Shown here piece by piece: positions 1 to 8,500 of a stretch of 64,000 nucleotides of DNA (position 1 is the first letter of the stretch; every line of letters starts with the position of its first letter). This stretch comes from JAKFVC01 sp040386595 (GTDB taxonomy: Bacteria; Planctomycetota; Planctomycetia; Planctomycetales; Planctomycetaceae). The translations under genes and the position numbers were made by a program. Under the pieces are notes generated by a model that did no database searches, was not told the origin of the DNA, and saw only the letters and a list, made by a program, of their open reading frames with translations. The DNA is taken from contig JAZKFE010000109.1 in NCBI GenBank assembly GCA_040386595.1, positions 23,976 through 87,975 on the forward strand, in the 5' to 3' direction.

Positions 1-110
1 GTGTGAGCGAAGCCGTTTGAGGTAACAAAGGGGCCGCGAGCACTTTGATCAAAGAGTCCTGACACCTTAATTCTTCTCTTTGTGAGAGGGCGAGCGAGCT
101 TCGGCTTCGA

Positions 111-1076
111 TTAGTGTGCTCGCTTGGGAGCTTCCGTGGGAACAGGACCTTGCTGTTTCAGAATCTCAGCTCGATTCTTCGCAACCTCAGCCGCAATTGC
201 TTCTGGTGTACTTGCCGCTTTGAATCTCGCTTGGTTTACCGCGTGTTTTGCCGCGAATTCGCGGTCCATTGCTTCGTCAAAACCTTGAGAAAAATTCTTT
301 CGTACTAAATCTAATCTTACTTGAGCATTATGTACGCCCGCAGGAACCTCACTTGCCAAACGAGAATTCACTGACTCAATGATGCTCGAAAAGAAATCAC
401 TGTATGCTTCATCGACAAAAGTTTTGTCACTTTTCTTGACCTCGCTTTTTCCCTGCCGTGAAAAATACAGGTTCACCGCGCCCATGAATTTTACAACTTT
501 TAAATCCACTTCATCTGAAACCGCCTTATCAATAGGCGCATAGCAAGTCGCTGAGAGTGCATCTTCCGACAATTGTCCGAGAAGTGACCGAAATTGAAGC
601 TTCAAGTCCTCGACTACACTTGGCGGAATTGCACTATGTTTTGCGATTTCTGATTCAAACCGCTCCCCCCAAGCCGAATAGATGGCCTTCGTGCGGCGCC
701 ACTCGTCCTCTGCAGGGAAACGCGAACTCGCTAGTCGTATCAAATTGATCGTAATATTGTACAAAATCCGCTTCGTTTCGCGGCTCTTAATGTCGTCAGT
801 AACATGCTGATCGACCTTTCTTCTGTACTTGGGCGCTTCAGCTAAAATTCTTGCCTGAATGACGGGCTTGGCGTAATCTGGCGCCTTCGCCATCAGCAAC
901 GCACAAGCATTGGAGAATTCGCTTTTGAGCAATTTCAACTCGTCATCGGTCGGTGACTGCGCACTCAGGCCCGATTTGTCAAAGAAAGTTGCGTCGAGCT
1001 CTTCTGCTGTCGCGGTTTGACTGGTGATGATTGCCATCAACGATGCGATGATGATCGTAAAATACCGGTGACCCAC
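111..1076 (-). CDS. Secreted hypothetical protein
   Basis: This 321-residue protein opens with a clear signal peptide (basic start, hydrophobic core FTIIIASLMAIITS, then TATAEE at the likely cleavage point), so it is probably periplasmic or extracellular. The rest is hydrophilic, rich in Lys, Glu and Ala, and looks largely helical; I recognise no family motif. The start codon is GTG at 1076, supported by a GAGGGG ribosome-binding site about 8 bases upstream. It is divergent from the GntR-family gene that follows, across roughly 390 bases. Function is unknown. Confidence 0.75.
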   Translation of the reverse strand: MGHRYFTIIIASLMAIITSQTATAEELDATFFDKSGLSAQSPTDDELKLLKSEFSNACALLMAKAPDYAKPVIQARILAEAPKYRRKVDQHVTDDIKSRETKRILYNITINLIRLASSRFPAEDEWRRTKAIYSAWGERFESEIAKHSAIPPSVVEDLKLQFRSLLGQLSEDALSATCYAPIDKAVSDEVDLKVVKFMGAVNLYFSRQGKSEVKKSDKTFVDEAYSDFFSSIIESVNSRLASEVPAGVHNAQVRLDLVRKNFSQGFDEAMDREFAAKHAVNQARFKAASTPEAIAAEVAKNRAEILKQQGPVPTEAPKRAH

Positions 1077-1394
1077 TGTAATACCCCTCTAATCTGGGAC
1101 TCGTGTTGCGGGGAGAGAAAAGGAGAGAGGTTCATTTATCTGACCGATTCTCGCCCCAACAGAGCGGCGATTTGTGTCCGAATATAAAGAACTTGCCCCT
1201 TTTCCTCTTCCAAAAAGCAGGTATCGCATGACCAATTGCCCCCGGATCAGTAAGTGGGGCGCGGTAACTAAAATCTACTCTCTAGTATTCCGCACGAAGC
1301 GTAACGTAGGTTGAGGTAGATCTCAATCTCTCGCTCCCCCCCTTCTCCCCGGTGGCCCATCGCTACGGCAAAAGCGCATTGCTGCGGAATTTGC

Positions 1395-1450
1395 TTGACA
1401 ATCTTGATCGCCAATTGGTATACCAAAACAGTCCCGGGTTGGTATACCGA
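1395..1450 (+). promoter_or_regulatory. Promoter with two GntR-type operators
   Basis: TTGACA at 1395-1400 is followed after 18 bases by TATACC (1419-1424), a plausible sigma-70 pair. Two palindromes sit here: TTGGTATACCAA (1415-1426), which covers the -10, and TTGGTATACCGA (1439-1450). Their centres are 24 bases apart. The GGT...ACC form matches what is known for operators of FadR/FCD GntR regulators, and the GntR gene begins 15 bases further on, so autoregulation is likely. Binding itself is inferred. Confidence 0.6.
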
Positions 1451-1465
1451 ATTGGTGAAGTTCAC

Positions 1466-2095
1466 ATGAAACAACAGCGAGTTTATCGGGAATTGCGTGA
1501 AGCCATTTACTCTGGCCAGCTCAAGCCGGGGCAGAAATTGGTGGAGCGGCAATTGGCGCTGAAATTTGCCACGAGTCGGGTTCCGTTGCGCGAATCTCTG
1601 TTGCGATTGGTGAGTGAGGGACTGGTTCGCCATACTCCCGGACAGACGAGTTTTGTGGAGGACCTGACTGCGGATGACGTGCAGGAAATCTGGTTGATGC
1701 GGCGCACTCTGGAGCCGGTCGCCGCTCGACTGGTGGCTCAAGGTTCTCAGCGTCGGTCGGTCGCCAAACGACTGCTGTTGCTGGCAGATCGGATGGCGAA
1801 GTACTTGCGAGCAGACCAGGATGCCCGGTCTGCGGAATGTGATCTGGAATTTCATCGCACAATCATTGAAGCCACCAAGTCACCGCGGCTGGTCCGCGCC
1901 TACGAGTTGTCGCACGTCCCGATGCTGATGTCGCGATTAACCGGTGAACGCGGCGAACCGGATCTCCTTTGGCAGCAGCACGTCGAGTACGCACGGCTGA
2001 TCGAACAAGGGACACCGGATGCCGCTGAACAATATGCCCGCTGGCATGTGATCGAGATCGCGGACCGCATGCCGAGCGGAGGTCAGAATTCTTGA
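1466..2095 (+). CDS. GntR family transcriptional regulator, FCD subfamily
   Basis: A 209-residue DNA-binding regulator. Residues 1-65 form the GntR winged helix: VYRELREAIYSGQLKPGQKL, then RQLALKFATSRVPLRESLLR as the helix-turn-helix, then a wing ending in GLV. Residues about 75-200 are the all-helical FCD effector domain; Asp and His residues such as those in DLEFHRTI fit the metal-binding pattern of that family. I chose ATG 1466 rather than in-frame starts upstream, because the upstream stretch holds the promoter and the two operators. The effector is unknown; FCD regulators usually sense small carboxylic acids or sugar acids. No target operon other than its own promoter is evident nearby. 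Confidence 0.85.
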   Translation: MKQQRVYRELREAIYSGQLKPGQKLVERQLALKFATSRVPLRESLLRLVSEGLVRHTPGQTSFVEDLTADDVQEIWLMRRTLEPVAARLVAQGSQRRSVAKRLLLLADRMAKYLRADQDARSAECDLEFHRTIIEATKSPRLVRAYELSHVPMLMSRLTGERGEPDLLWQQHVEYARLIEQGTPDAAEQYARWHVIEIADRMPSGGQNS

Positions 2096-2161
2096 GTCCG
2101 GAATCCTTCAGCTCTCCGAAGATCCGGCCCTTTTTGAGGGTGTTTTCATTGAGGAGGTTTT

Positions 2162-3203
2162 ATGTCCCAATCTCGCCGCAAGTCAGGTTTTACTCTGATT
2201 GAGCTACTGGTGGTCATCGCCATTATTGCGGTCCTGATCGCACTGTTACTGCCGGCCGTGCAACAAGCTCGTGAGGCAGCACGGCGCACCCAGTGCCGGA
2301 ACAATCTCAAGCAGCTGGGCTTGGCAGTCCACAACTATCATGATGCGTTCAATACATTCCCCTGGGGCGGTAGCGGCGATAGCACGAACTACAATTGGGG
2401 GGGCGGAAACACCGGACAATGTATCTACAACTTGCGGACCATGATTCTGCCTTATATCGATCAGGCTGGCTTATACAATGCCATGGCGGCTCAAATGGCT
2501 GCCGCGGGACAGCCGATCGCGATGATGAGTCCAGATAGTGCGTGGAGTGCGGCATATCAGAATCTGACTGCTCATAAAACAGTCCTTGCGATCTATGCTT
2601 GCCCGAGCGATCCGCTCGGTGGCAATACGTCCTGTCAGAAAGGGCCGGCCTGGTCACCGCAGCCGGCGACCGCCGCGGGATCGAGCTATTTCGGGAGTGC
2701 TGGTCCAGAAGCACAGCACTCATATACCGACGATCTTTGTCACCAGACACCCGGGTGTGTTGTGTACAATGGATCCGGTGCGTATCTCGGCGCGGGCGTT
2801 GCGAACGGCGGCTGCGGTCTGTTCAGCGTTCAGGCAACCCGTGTTCGCATGGGGGATATCACTGATGGCACTTCCAATACGCTTGCCATGGGGGAAGAGC
2901 GTCTGGGAACCAAAACTAACCAATGGTGGGGTGATCTTCTGACGCCGGGACACAACCCCTNNNNNNNNNNCCTTCCACCAATGGACCGATACCGCGGCAG
3001 TGACACCGACCACACGCGGCATCAATCGGGACAATATCGCCAACTTGGGGTACTATGGCCAATCATTCGGCAGTTGGCACGTTGGCGGAGCCCAGTTCCT
3101 GATGGCAGATGGTGCTGTTCGATTTATCAGTGAAAATATCAACATAGTCACCTTCAACGCGATGGGCTCGAGAGACAAAGGCGAAATCGTAGGCGAGCTT
3201 TGA
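2162..3203 (+). CDS. DUF1559 type IV pilin-like protein (interrupted by assembly gap)
   Basis: A typical planctomycete DUF1559 protein. Residues 8-40 carry the prepilin cleavage and methylation signal (GFTLIELLVVIAIIAVLIAL), followed by PAVQQAREAARR and the conserved NNLKQLGLAVHNYHD segment. The C-terminal part has the usual H-X-G-G motif (HVGGAQFLMADGAVRFISE) and ends in IVGEL. A strong AGGAGG site precedes ATG 2162. The 10-N gap at 2961-2970 changes the reading frame, so the second half is read in another phase from about 2971 on; this is almost certainly wrong gap length and not a real mutation. The protein is expected to sit in the membrane or in a pilus-like fibre. Its lipoprotein partner follows at 3333. 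Confidence 0.85.
2961..2970. other. Assembly gap (10 N)
   Basis: Ten unresolved bases lie inside the DUF1559 gene. The frames on either side disagree, so the gap length is nominal. Confidence 0.95.
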
Positions 3204-3241
3204 TGCACGCACTCATTGCCGCGTAAAACGGACACAGTTCA

Positions 3242-3276
3242 ACCGCCTGATCCGCTGGTCCCAGTGGTCAGGCGGT
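3242..3276 (+). terminator. Hairpin between DUF1559 gene and lipoprotein gene
   Basis: ACCGCCTGA (3242-3250) pairs with TCAGGCGGT (3268-3276), and an inner CTGG/CCAG extends the stem. There is only a weak T run after it. It may end or attenuate transcription between the pilin-like gene and the lipoprotein gene; a hairpin stands in the equivalent place in the second pair at 52.9 kb. Confidence 0.55.
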
Positions 3277-3332
3277 GTCGTTTTGCCGATTGCTTAGGAA
3301 ATTCAATTCATTCTCTTCAGGAGTCGAGTTTG

Positions 3333-3785
3333 ATGAACGCGTTGACGAATCGAAGCTGGCACTTGCTGGCGTTTTCGATGATCTCGGTCCTTGTTACGGG
3401 GTGTGGTGGTTCCTCAGGACTAAAAACGATCTCTGCATCGGGGAAAATCAGTTACAAAGGTGAGCCACTGGAATTTGGCACGGTGACGTTTTCTCCCGTT
3501 GATCCCCAAGTCGCCGCGGCGACTTCCGCACCCATTTTGCATGGCCATTTTCAAACAGAAAAGGGACAGGGGGTCACGGCAGGTGACTACAAAGTCGTCG
3601 TGAATGTCCAGCGAATTCCCCCTGACCTTAACGAAACGAGTAAGCAGAAATCCAAACCGGGGGGAAAGCCCGCCGCCGAATTTATCATCCCGCAGAAATA
3701 CACGAGCTACAAAACAACGGACTTGGAGTTGAACGTGGCCAAGAGCGCCGGTTCCGTGAGCAAGGATTTTGATCTCCAAGATTAG
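3333..3785 (+). CDS. Small lipoprotein downstream of DUF1559
   Basis: A 150-residue predicted lipoprotein with a signal peptide ending in the lipobox LVTGC, so it should be lipid-anchored. The remainder (ISYKGEPLEFGTVTFSPVDP, then VTAGDYKVVV) resembles the transthyretin- or carboxypeptidase-regulatory-like beta domain commonly encoded directly after DUF1559 genes in planctomycetes. A TTCAGGAG ribosome-binding site lies 9 bases ahead of ATG 3333, which is why I prefer this start to an in-frame upstream one. The role is unknown; the pairing with a pilin-like protein suggests a shared surface structure. Confidence 0.8.
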   Translation: MNALTNRSWHLLAFSMISVLVTGCGGSSGLKTISASGKISYKGEPLEFGTVTFSPVDPQVAAATSAPILHGHFQTEKGQGVTAGDYKVVVNVQRIPPDLNETSKQKSKPGGKPAAEFIIPQKYTSYKTTDLELNVAKSAGSVSKDFDLQD

Positions 3786-4006
3786 CGGAATGTTCGGGGG
3801 TCTTTCTTCCTTGAATCGACCAGACCCGCCCCCCTTTGCCCTGCACTAGATAGACCACCCGGCATGAGGGGGCATTAGGGTGGGCTCATTGCTGCGTTGT
3901 ATGATCGAAGGGGGCTTGGAATTCGAGCGGCAAGGGATGACGAAATCAAAGAGTTCAACGGGAGCAGAGACGTCGTGAGTTTTCATGGTATGTGATGTGG
4001 GGAAGA

Positions 4007-4036
4007 TCTCACGCAAAGGCGCCAAGGCGCAAAGTT
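4007..4036 (+). repeat. CGCAAAGGCGCCAAGG-family repeat, copy 1
   Basis: The block starts ATCTCACGCAAAGGCGCCAA and continues with GGCGCAAAG. The same 20-base start occurs as the inverted complement of 52351-52370, and a decayed version lies at 4477-4500. Similar runs are common in planctomycete intergenic DNA as I recall. Confidence 0.55.
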
Positions 4037-4367
4037 AAGACGAGACGGCTATATCGATCGAGTGATGGTCGTGGTGCGAGAACCTTCGTCAAATGCCCGT
4101 GTCTAATAAAGGGGGGCGAAGGGAGCAACCAATTCAAAGAGTGGGCGAGTTCTCATCGCTGTCACTTCAGGTTTTCGCTGAACCCTGACGCCAAGTGGTG
4201 TCGCTGCAATCCAGTCCCGGTCGGGACGACAGAACCTCGTCGTGGGGCAAACTCACGGGCGACCTGAAATGATTTATAAGTCTTTGTTGGGGATGACTTT
4301 ACGGATGCCTAGGGCGTGTCCGCTCGGACTTGGTCCGGCTTGGAAAACCGTCGCACGGAGATGGGCC

Positions 4368-4400
4368 GAACTCATTGACGGGCAAGAGTGCCCATCCTAC
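4368..4400 (+). repeat. Interspersed repeat with GGCAAGAGTGCCCATCCTAC core
   Basis: The stretch from GAACTC to CCATCCTAC is a diverged inverted relative of 45625-45654 (GTAGGATGGCCATTCC...GAGTTC). Both copies lie in gene-free DNA. The core can fold on itself (GGGCA/TGCCC). Confidence 0.4.
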
Positions 4401-4476
4401 GGACGAAGAGGGGCCGGCGAAGAAATCAAAGAAGTGGCGAGTTTTCATGAAGCGTGCAGTTCGGAAGATCTCGAGT

Positions 4477-4500
4477 AAAGACGCAAAGTCACAACGTTAA
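4477..4500 (+). repeat. CGCAAAG-family repeat, decayed copy 2
   Basis: GAAGATCTCGAGTAAAGACG followed by CAAAG aligns with copy 1 at 4007, and the flanks (GAGTTTTCATG before, ACGGCT after) align too. It is therefore part of a longer duplicated unit. Confidence 0.4.
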
Positions 4501-4729
4501 CACAAGACGGCTGCCATCGAGCGATGATCCTTTGCGACTGGGCGTGAGAAGCCTCTTCGATTGCCCCCTGTTCGACAAAGAATTCAAAGAAATCAAAGGG
4601 GCGCGAGAATTCGCGATATTGGTTGGATGGCCGAGGTTGACTGATTGCTGCCTTTTAAAGGGGAGTAAGGGAAGCAAAGAATCGGCGGTTTTCTGAGTCC
4701 GGTTTTTGCCGGCTCGGTTGAGCTTCGAA

Positions 4730-5071
4730 TCACAACGCACCGTCCGCAATCGCAACCAGCAGGCGTTCGATTTCGGCCACCAAGGTCACTCGATTGACTG
4801 TTGCCATCGAGTGCAGCTTAGGGCCCAGGCAATCATTGGCGTACACGGTCAGGACATATTGGCCAGTGGCCAGATCACCGGAAGGATACCAGCCAACGTC
4901 CAGCACCCTGTTATGGCGTTGATGACGAAGTTGGAGCAAGTCTTCTTTGAAAAAGACCGAACGATCCTGTTCAGAGACAAGTTCGCCAGGCGGGTCCACT
5001 TCGTACAGACCGTCGTTAAATGAAACGGTCCATCCAGATGGGATTCTCAGTGGCTGAAGTTGGACTTTCAC
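4730..5071 (-). CDS. Small hypothetical protein
   Basis: A 113-residue soluble protein without signal peptide or membrane segment. The first half (RIPSGWTVSFNDGLYEVDP) looks like a compact beta fold; the second (QYVLTVYANDCLGPKLHS then an Arg/Leu helix) is alpha/beta. I do not recognise the family. It lies 89 bases upstream of the rhodanese gene on the same strand and could be co-transcribed with it. The reading frame is consistent throughout and free of low-complexity sequence, which favours a real gene. Confidence 0.6.
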   Translation of the reverse strand: MKVQLQPLRIPSGWTVSFNDGLYEVDPPGELVSEQDRSVFFKEDLLQLRHQRHNRVLDVGWYPSGDLATGQYVLTVYANDCLGPKLHSMATVNRVTLVAEIERLLVAIADGAL

Positions 5072-5160
5072 TTTCTTCCCTTTGGCCGATCGTCCTGATT
5101 AGTCTAGCCTTCGTGTCAGGCGGGAACGAATTTGACTTTACCACCTGTTACTAAGAGGAA

Positions 5161-5565
5161 TCAGTCTTTGGACTTTTCGAAGCCCGCGTCGAGCAGTTCT
5201 TTGTAGCCGGCTTTCAGGGCTCGCACTTCGTAGCCGCTTTTTTGCAGAATGTCGGCGGCGGTCAGAGCGCGTTTTCCGACGACGCAATGCGTGTAGATGA
5301 TTCGACCTTTGGGTAATTTCTGTTCCAGAGTTTTCGCGTCGATTCCGGCCTGCAGTTCGCTGATGGGCAGAGGTATCGCGCCGGCGACATGTCCGTTCTT
5401 CCATTCAGACTTCTCGCGGACATCGACCAGAACGGCTTTTTTGTCGGCGATTTTCTGTTTCACCGTCTGGAGTGAATCTTTCGTGTGTTCCGCGGCAGTC
5501 ACCGAGAGGGCCAAGGCGCCCAGAGTAATGGTGGTCAGACACCAGGTTTGCAGTTGTTTTGTCAT
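5161..5565 (-). CDS. Secreted rhodanese-domain protein
   Basis: A 134-residue single-domain rhodanese with a signal peptide (hydrophobic TTITLGALALSV, cleavage near TAAEH). The domain runs from residue about 30 to 130: VDVREKSEWKNGHVAGAIPL carries the conserved Asp48-Val-Arg and the His59-Val-Ala-Gly motif, and the active-site loop is Cys94-Val-Val-Gly-Lys-Arg. The intact catalytic Cys suggests sulfur transfer or a related redox role outside the cytoplasm. It lies 34 bases upstream of the end of the large kinase gene region on the same strand, but is probably not functionally linked to it. Confidence 0.88.
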   Translation of the reverse strand: MTKQLQTWCLTTITLGALALSVTAAEHTKDSLQTVKQKIADKKAVLVDVREKSEWKNGHVAGAIPLPISELQAGIDAKTLEQKLPKGRIIYTHCVVGKRALTAADILQKSGYEVRALKAGYKELLDAGFEKSKD

Positions 5566-5599
5566 ACGAGTGCTCCCCGTTCGAGAGTGATCAGGTCAA

Positions 5600-8500
5600 T
5601 TATTTCGGCGAATCGCTGAGGGTGGCTAAGATTTGCTGCAACTTACCAAAGTCAGCGGGTTTGACCAAGTGGTGATTGAATCCCGCTTCGTGTGAAGTTT
5701 GTCGATCCGTTTCCTGCCCATACCCTGTCAGGGCGATCAACATAATATCCTTCAGAGCCGGTTCCTGGCGGATTCGTTTTGCAACTTCAAAACCGTTGAG
5801 GCCCGGTAAGCCAATGTCGAGCATGGCGACTTCTGGCTGGTATTCAATCGCTACCGAGACTCCCGATGGACCGTCGTGAGCAGTCCGCACATCATGCCCT
5901 AATGATCTCAGCAGCATGGAGAAACTCAATGTTGTATCCGCGTTATCGTCAACGACGAGTACTTTGAGGGAGCGTGTAATGGGTTGGCTAGCGATCGTGG
6001 TTGGCAAGAGCGGTTGCGGTAGATCGCCCGGAATGACCGGTAGACGGACGATGAATTCCGTGCCCTGCCCCAGGTCGCTGTGGACTTCGACTTTTCCACC
6101 GTGCAGCTCGGTGAGTCGTTGCACCAAGGCCAGCCCGATGCCGAGTCCGCCTTGCGAACGATCCAGGGTGCGTTCGGCTTGTGTGAACAGTTCGAAAATG
6201 TGCGGCATCAGTGCCGCGGTAATACCGACACCACTGTCCCGTACTCGCAGTTGGCATTCATCGCCCTCGCGTTGAACGGTGACCCAGATGCGGCCCCCTT
6301 CCTCGGTGAATTTAGCGGCATTGGTGAGGAGGTTGATCAAGACTTGTTCCAGTCGCGCCGCGTCGGCGTGAAGCCAGATTGGTTCGGTTGGCAGTGACAG
6401 GGTGAGTTCGTGCCCATATTGCTCGATTAAAGGGCGAGTGGTCTCGATGGCTCCATTGACGATCCCACTGACAGCCACACGCGATTGCATCAGTTGGACT
6501 CTGCCTGATGTGATGCGGGAGACTTCCAACAGATCGTCTACGAGATGCTGCAATTGGCCCAGTTGCCGTTCGATGATGCCGCGGGCCTGCTGTTGGATGC
6601 GGGTCTCATTCCCGCGTTGCAGACCGAGGAGCTGAACGGCATTGGCAATAGGGGCCAGCGGGCTGCGAAGCTCGTGACTGAGCATGGCCAGGAACTCGTC
6701 CTTGCGGCGGTGCAATTCTGACAACTCAGAAGCCTGGCCTCGTAGCAACATTTCCAATCGGCTGCGATCTGAGATATCTCGGATGTTGCACTGAATGACC
6801 CATTGAGATCCCTCTTGATAAACATTGGCAACCATCTCCACTGGGTGCAAGGCCCGATGACGGTCCTCCAACGGCAGGTTTTCGTAGCGAATCGAACCCT
6901 CGTCGTTCAGCTGCTGCATGGCGGACCGACTGGCTTCCTTGTCCCGCAGGAAGCCGATTTCCCAGAGCTCCTTACCTAGGAAGTGGTCAGCGGGATAGTC
7001 GAGTAGATTCATTAAGAACGGATTGACATGTGTGATTTTTTGGGTGCCGACGTCGACGATCAGGATCCCGTCCTTGGCGGTCTCAAAGAGACGCCGATAG
7101 CGGACCTCCGAATTGTTCAACGCGGCTTCTGTCTGCTTCCGCTCACTGACGTCGAGCGTGATGGCGAGGGCTCGCAACGGATGGTTTTGGGCGTCTCGCA
7201 CGAGATTAATCGTGACATGCACCCAGGCCAGCGTGCCATCCTTACGAATAAGGCGTTTTTCGGTTTCATGAAATGCAATTTCACCACGCATCAGACGCGA
7301 AAAGCCTTCTGCGACTTGCGGTTGGTCATCGGGATGCGTCAGCTCGAGCAACGTCCGTCCGACCAACTCTGCAGCAGAATAGCCCAGGATTCGCGTGAAT
7401 TGTTCGTTGACACGCAACAATCGTCCGGTCTCGGGTTCGGTCTCGCTAACGCCGACGCTGGTCGCGTCGAACATGGCATGATACTGGGCATCGCTCTCAC
7501 GAGCTCGGTCATGGGCATGCCGCATGGCGTCGATGTCGACCAACATCAGCACCACACCGTCAAGCTTGTTGTCCAACGTTTTGTAAGGACGGAGACGCAG
7601 CGAAAACCAGCGACCATGCTTGTCTCGAACTTCATGCTCCTGAGGCACGGCCAGTTCCAGCACCTCCTTGAGGAGCGGTTCCAAATCTTGGATGTTGTCG
7701 AGATGCAGCTTAATATCGGCGAGTGGCCGCCCCTGATCGCTGGGAATCAAGTTGAGCAGTTTTTCCGCCAGCGGAGTAAACATCCGGACGCGGAGATCGG
7801 GACCGAGCATGACAATCGCCATCTGCCCGCTGCCAATCAGATTGACGAGGTCGTTATTGACCCGATTCGACTCCGCGATACGATCGTTCAATTCTTCGTT
7901 GACGGTGGCCAGCTCTTCATTACTGGATTGAATTTCTTCTTTCGAGGTTTCCAGTTCTTCGTTGGTGCTTTGCAGTTCCTCATTGGCCGACTGGACTTCC
8001 TCGTTGGCCGATTGCAATTCTTCGTTCGCGGCGTCTTGCTGCTCGATCACCGACTGCAGGTACTCCCGAGTGGCGGCCAGTTCTTGCGCGAGGCGAGAAT
8101 TTTCAACATCACCGGCGGCGGTGACGTTTCGGTCTGCTTTGGGATGGGCCTTCGGATTGGGCGGAAGCTGGTGCTGGCAATCCTCAAAGATGACGAGGAA
8201 TCCACCCGTTTCGGCCCCGTTTCCTTTAATGGGAATGACTTCAATGGCGACTTCGAGGTATCCGCCGTTGGATTTGACTCGCAACCCTTCTTCCCGTATG
8301 GGGACTTCTTCTTTACCCGCTCGCAGGAGGGCGGCACGAACTGCGACGAGTAATCCTTCGCGCAGCATTTTCAGTAAATTGAGGCTGGCTTTTCCAGGCG
8401 CCGGGGCGAGAAATGGGCCGGTGTCACCACGGTACTGCAGAATTTCGAGATCAGGGGAGACCAAGACGCCTGGCGGTGCAAACTTGGTGAGCAGAACGCG

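Larger units (their letters stand above)
3786..4729. other. Intergenic stretch made of degenerate repeats
   Basis: No convincing gene lies in these 944 bases; frames are short and their products lack any recognisable pattern. Two diverged copies of one unit are visible, about 3945-4160 and 4420-4620: each has a run like AATCAAAGA, then GAGTTTTCATG, GGAAGATCTC, a CGCAAAG block and ACGGCT. The stretch therefore looks like tandem decayed intergenic repeats. Confidence 0.5.

Noticed and set aside
1352..1465. N-terminal extension of the GntR regulator
   Set aside because: It would translate through the promoter and both operators and adds residues not found in the family.
7028..8353. Long open frame (441 codons) on the plus strand inside the kinase gene
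   Set aside because: It is fully antisense to conserved PAS and coiled-coil coding sequence and gives a protein without family features; a codon-bias shadow.
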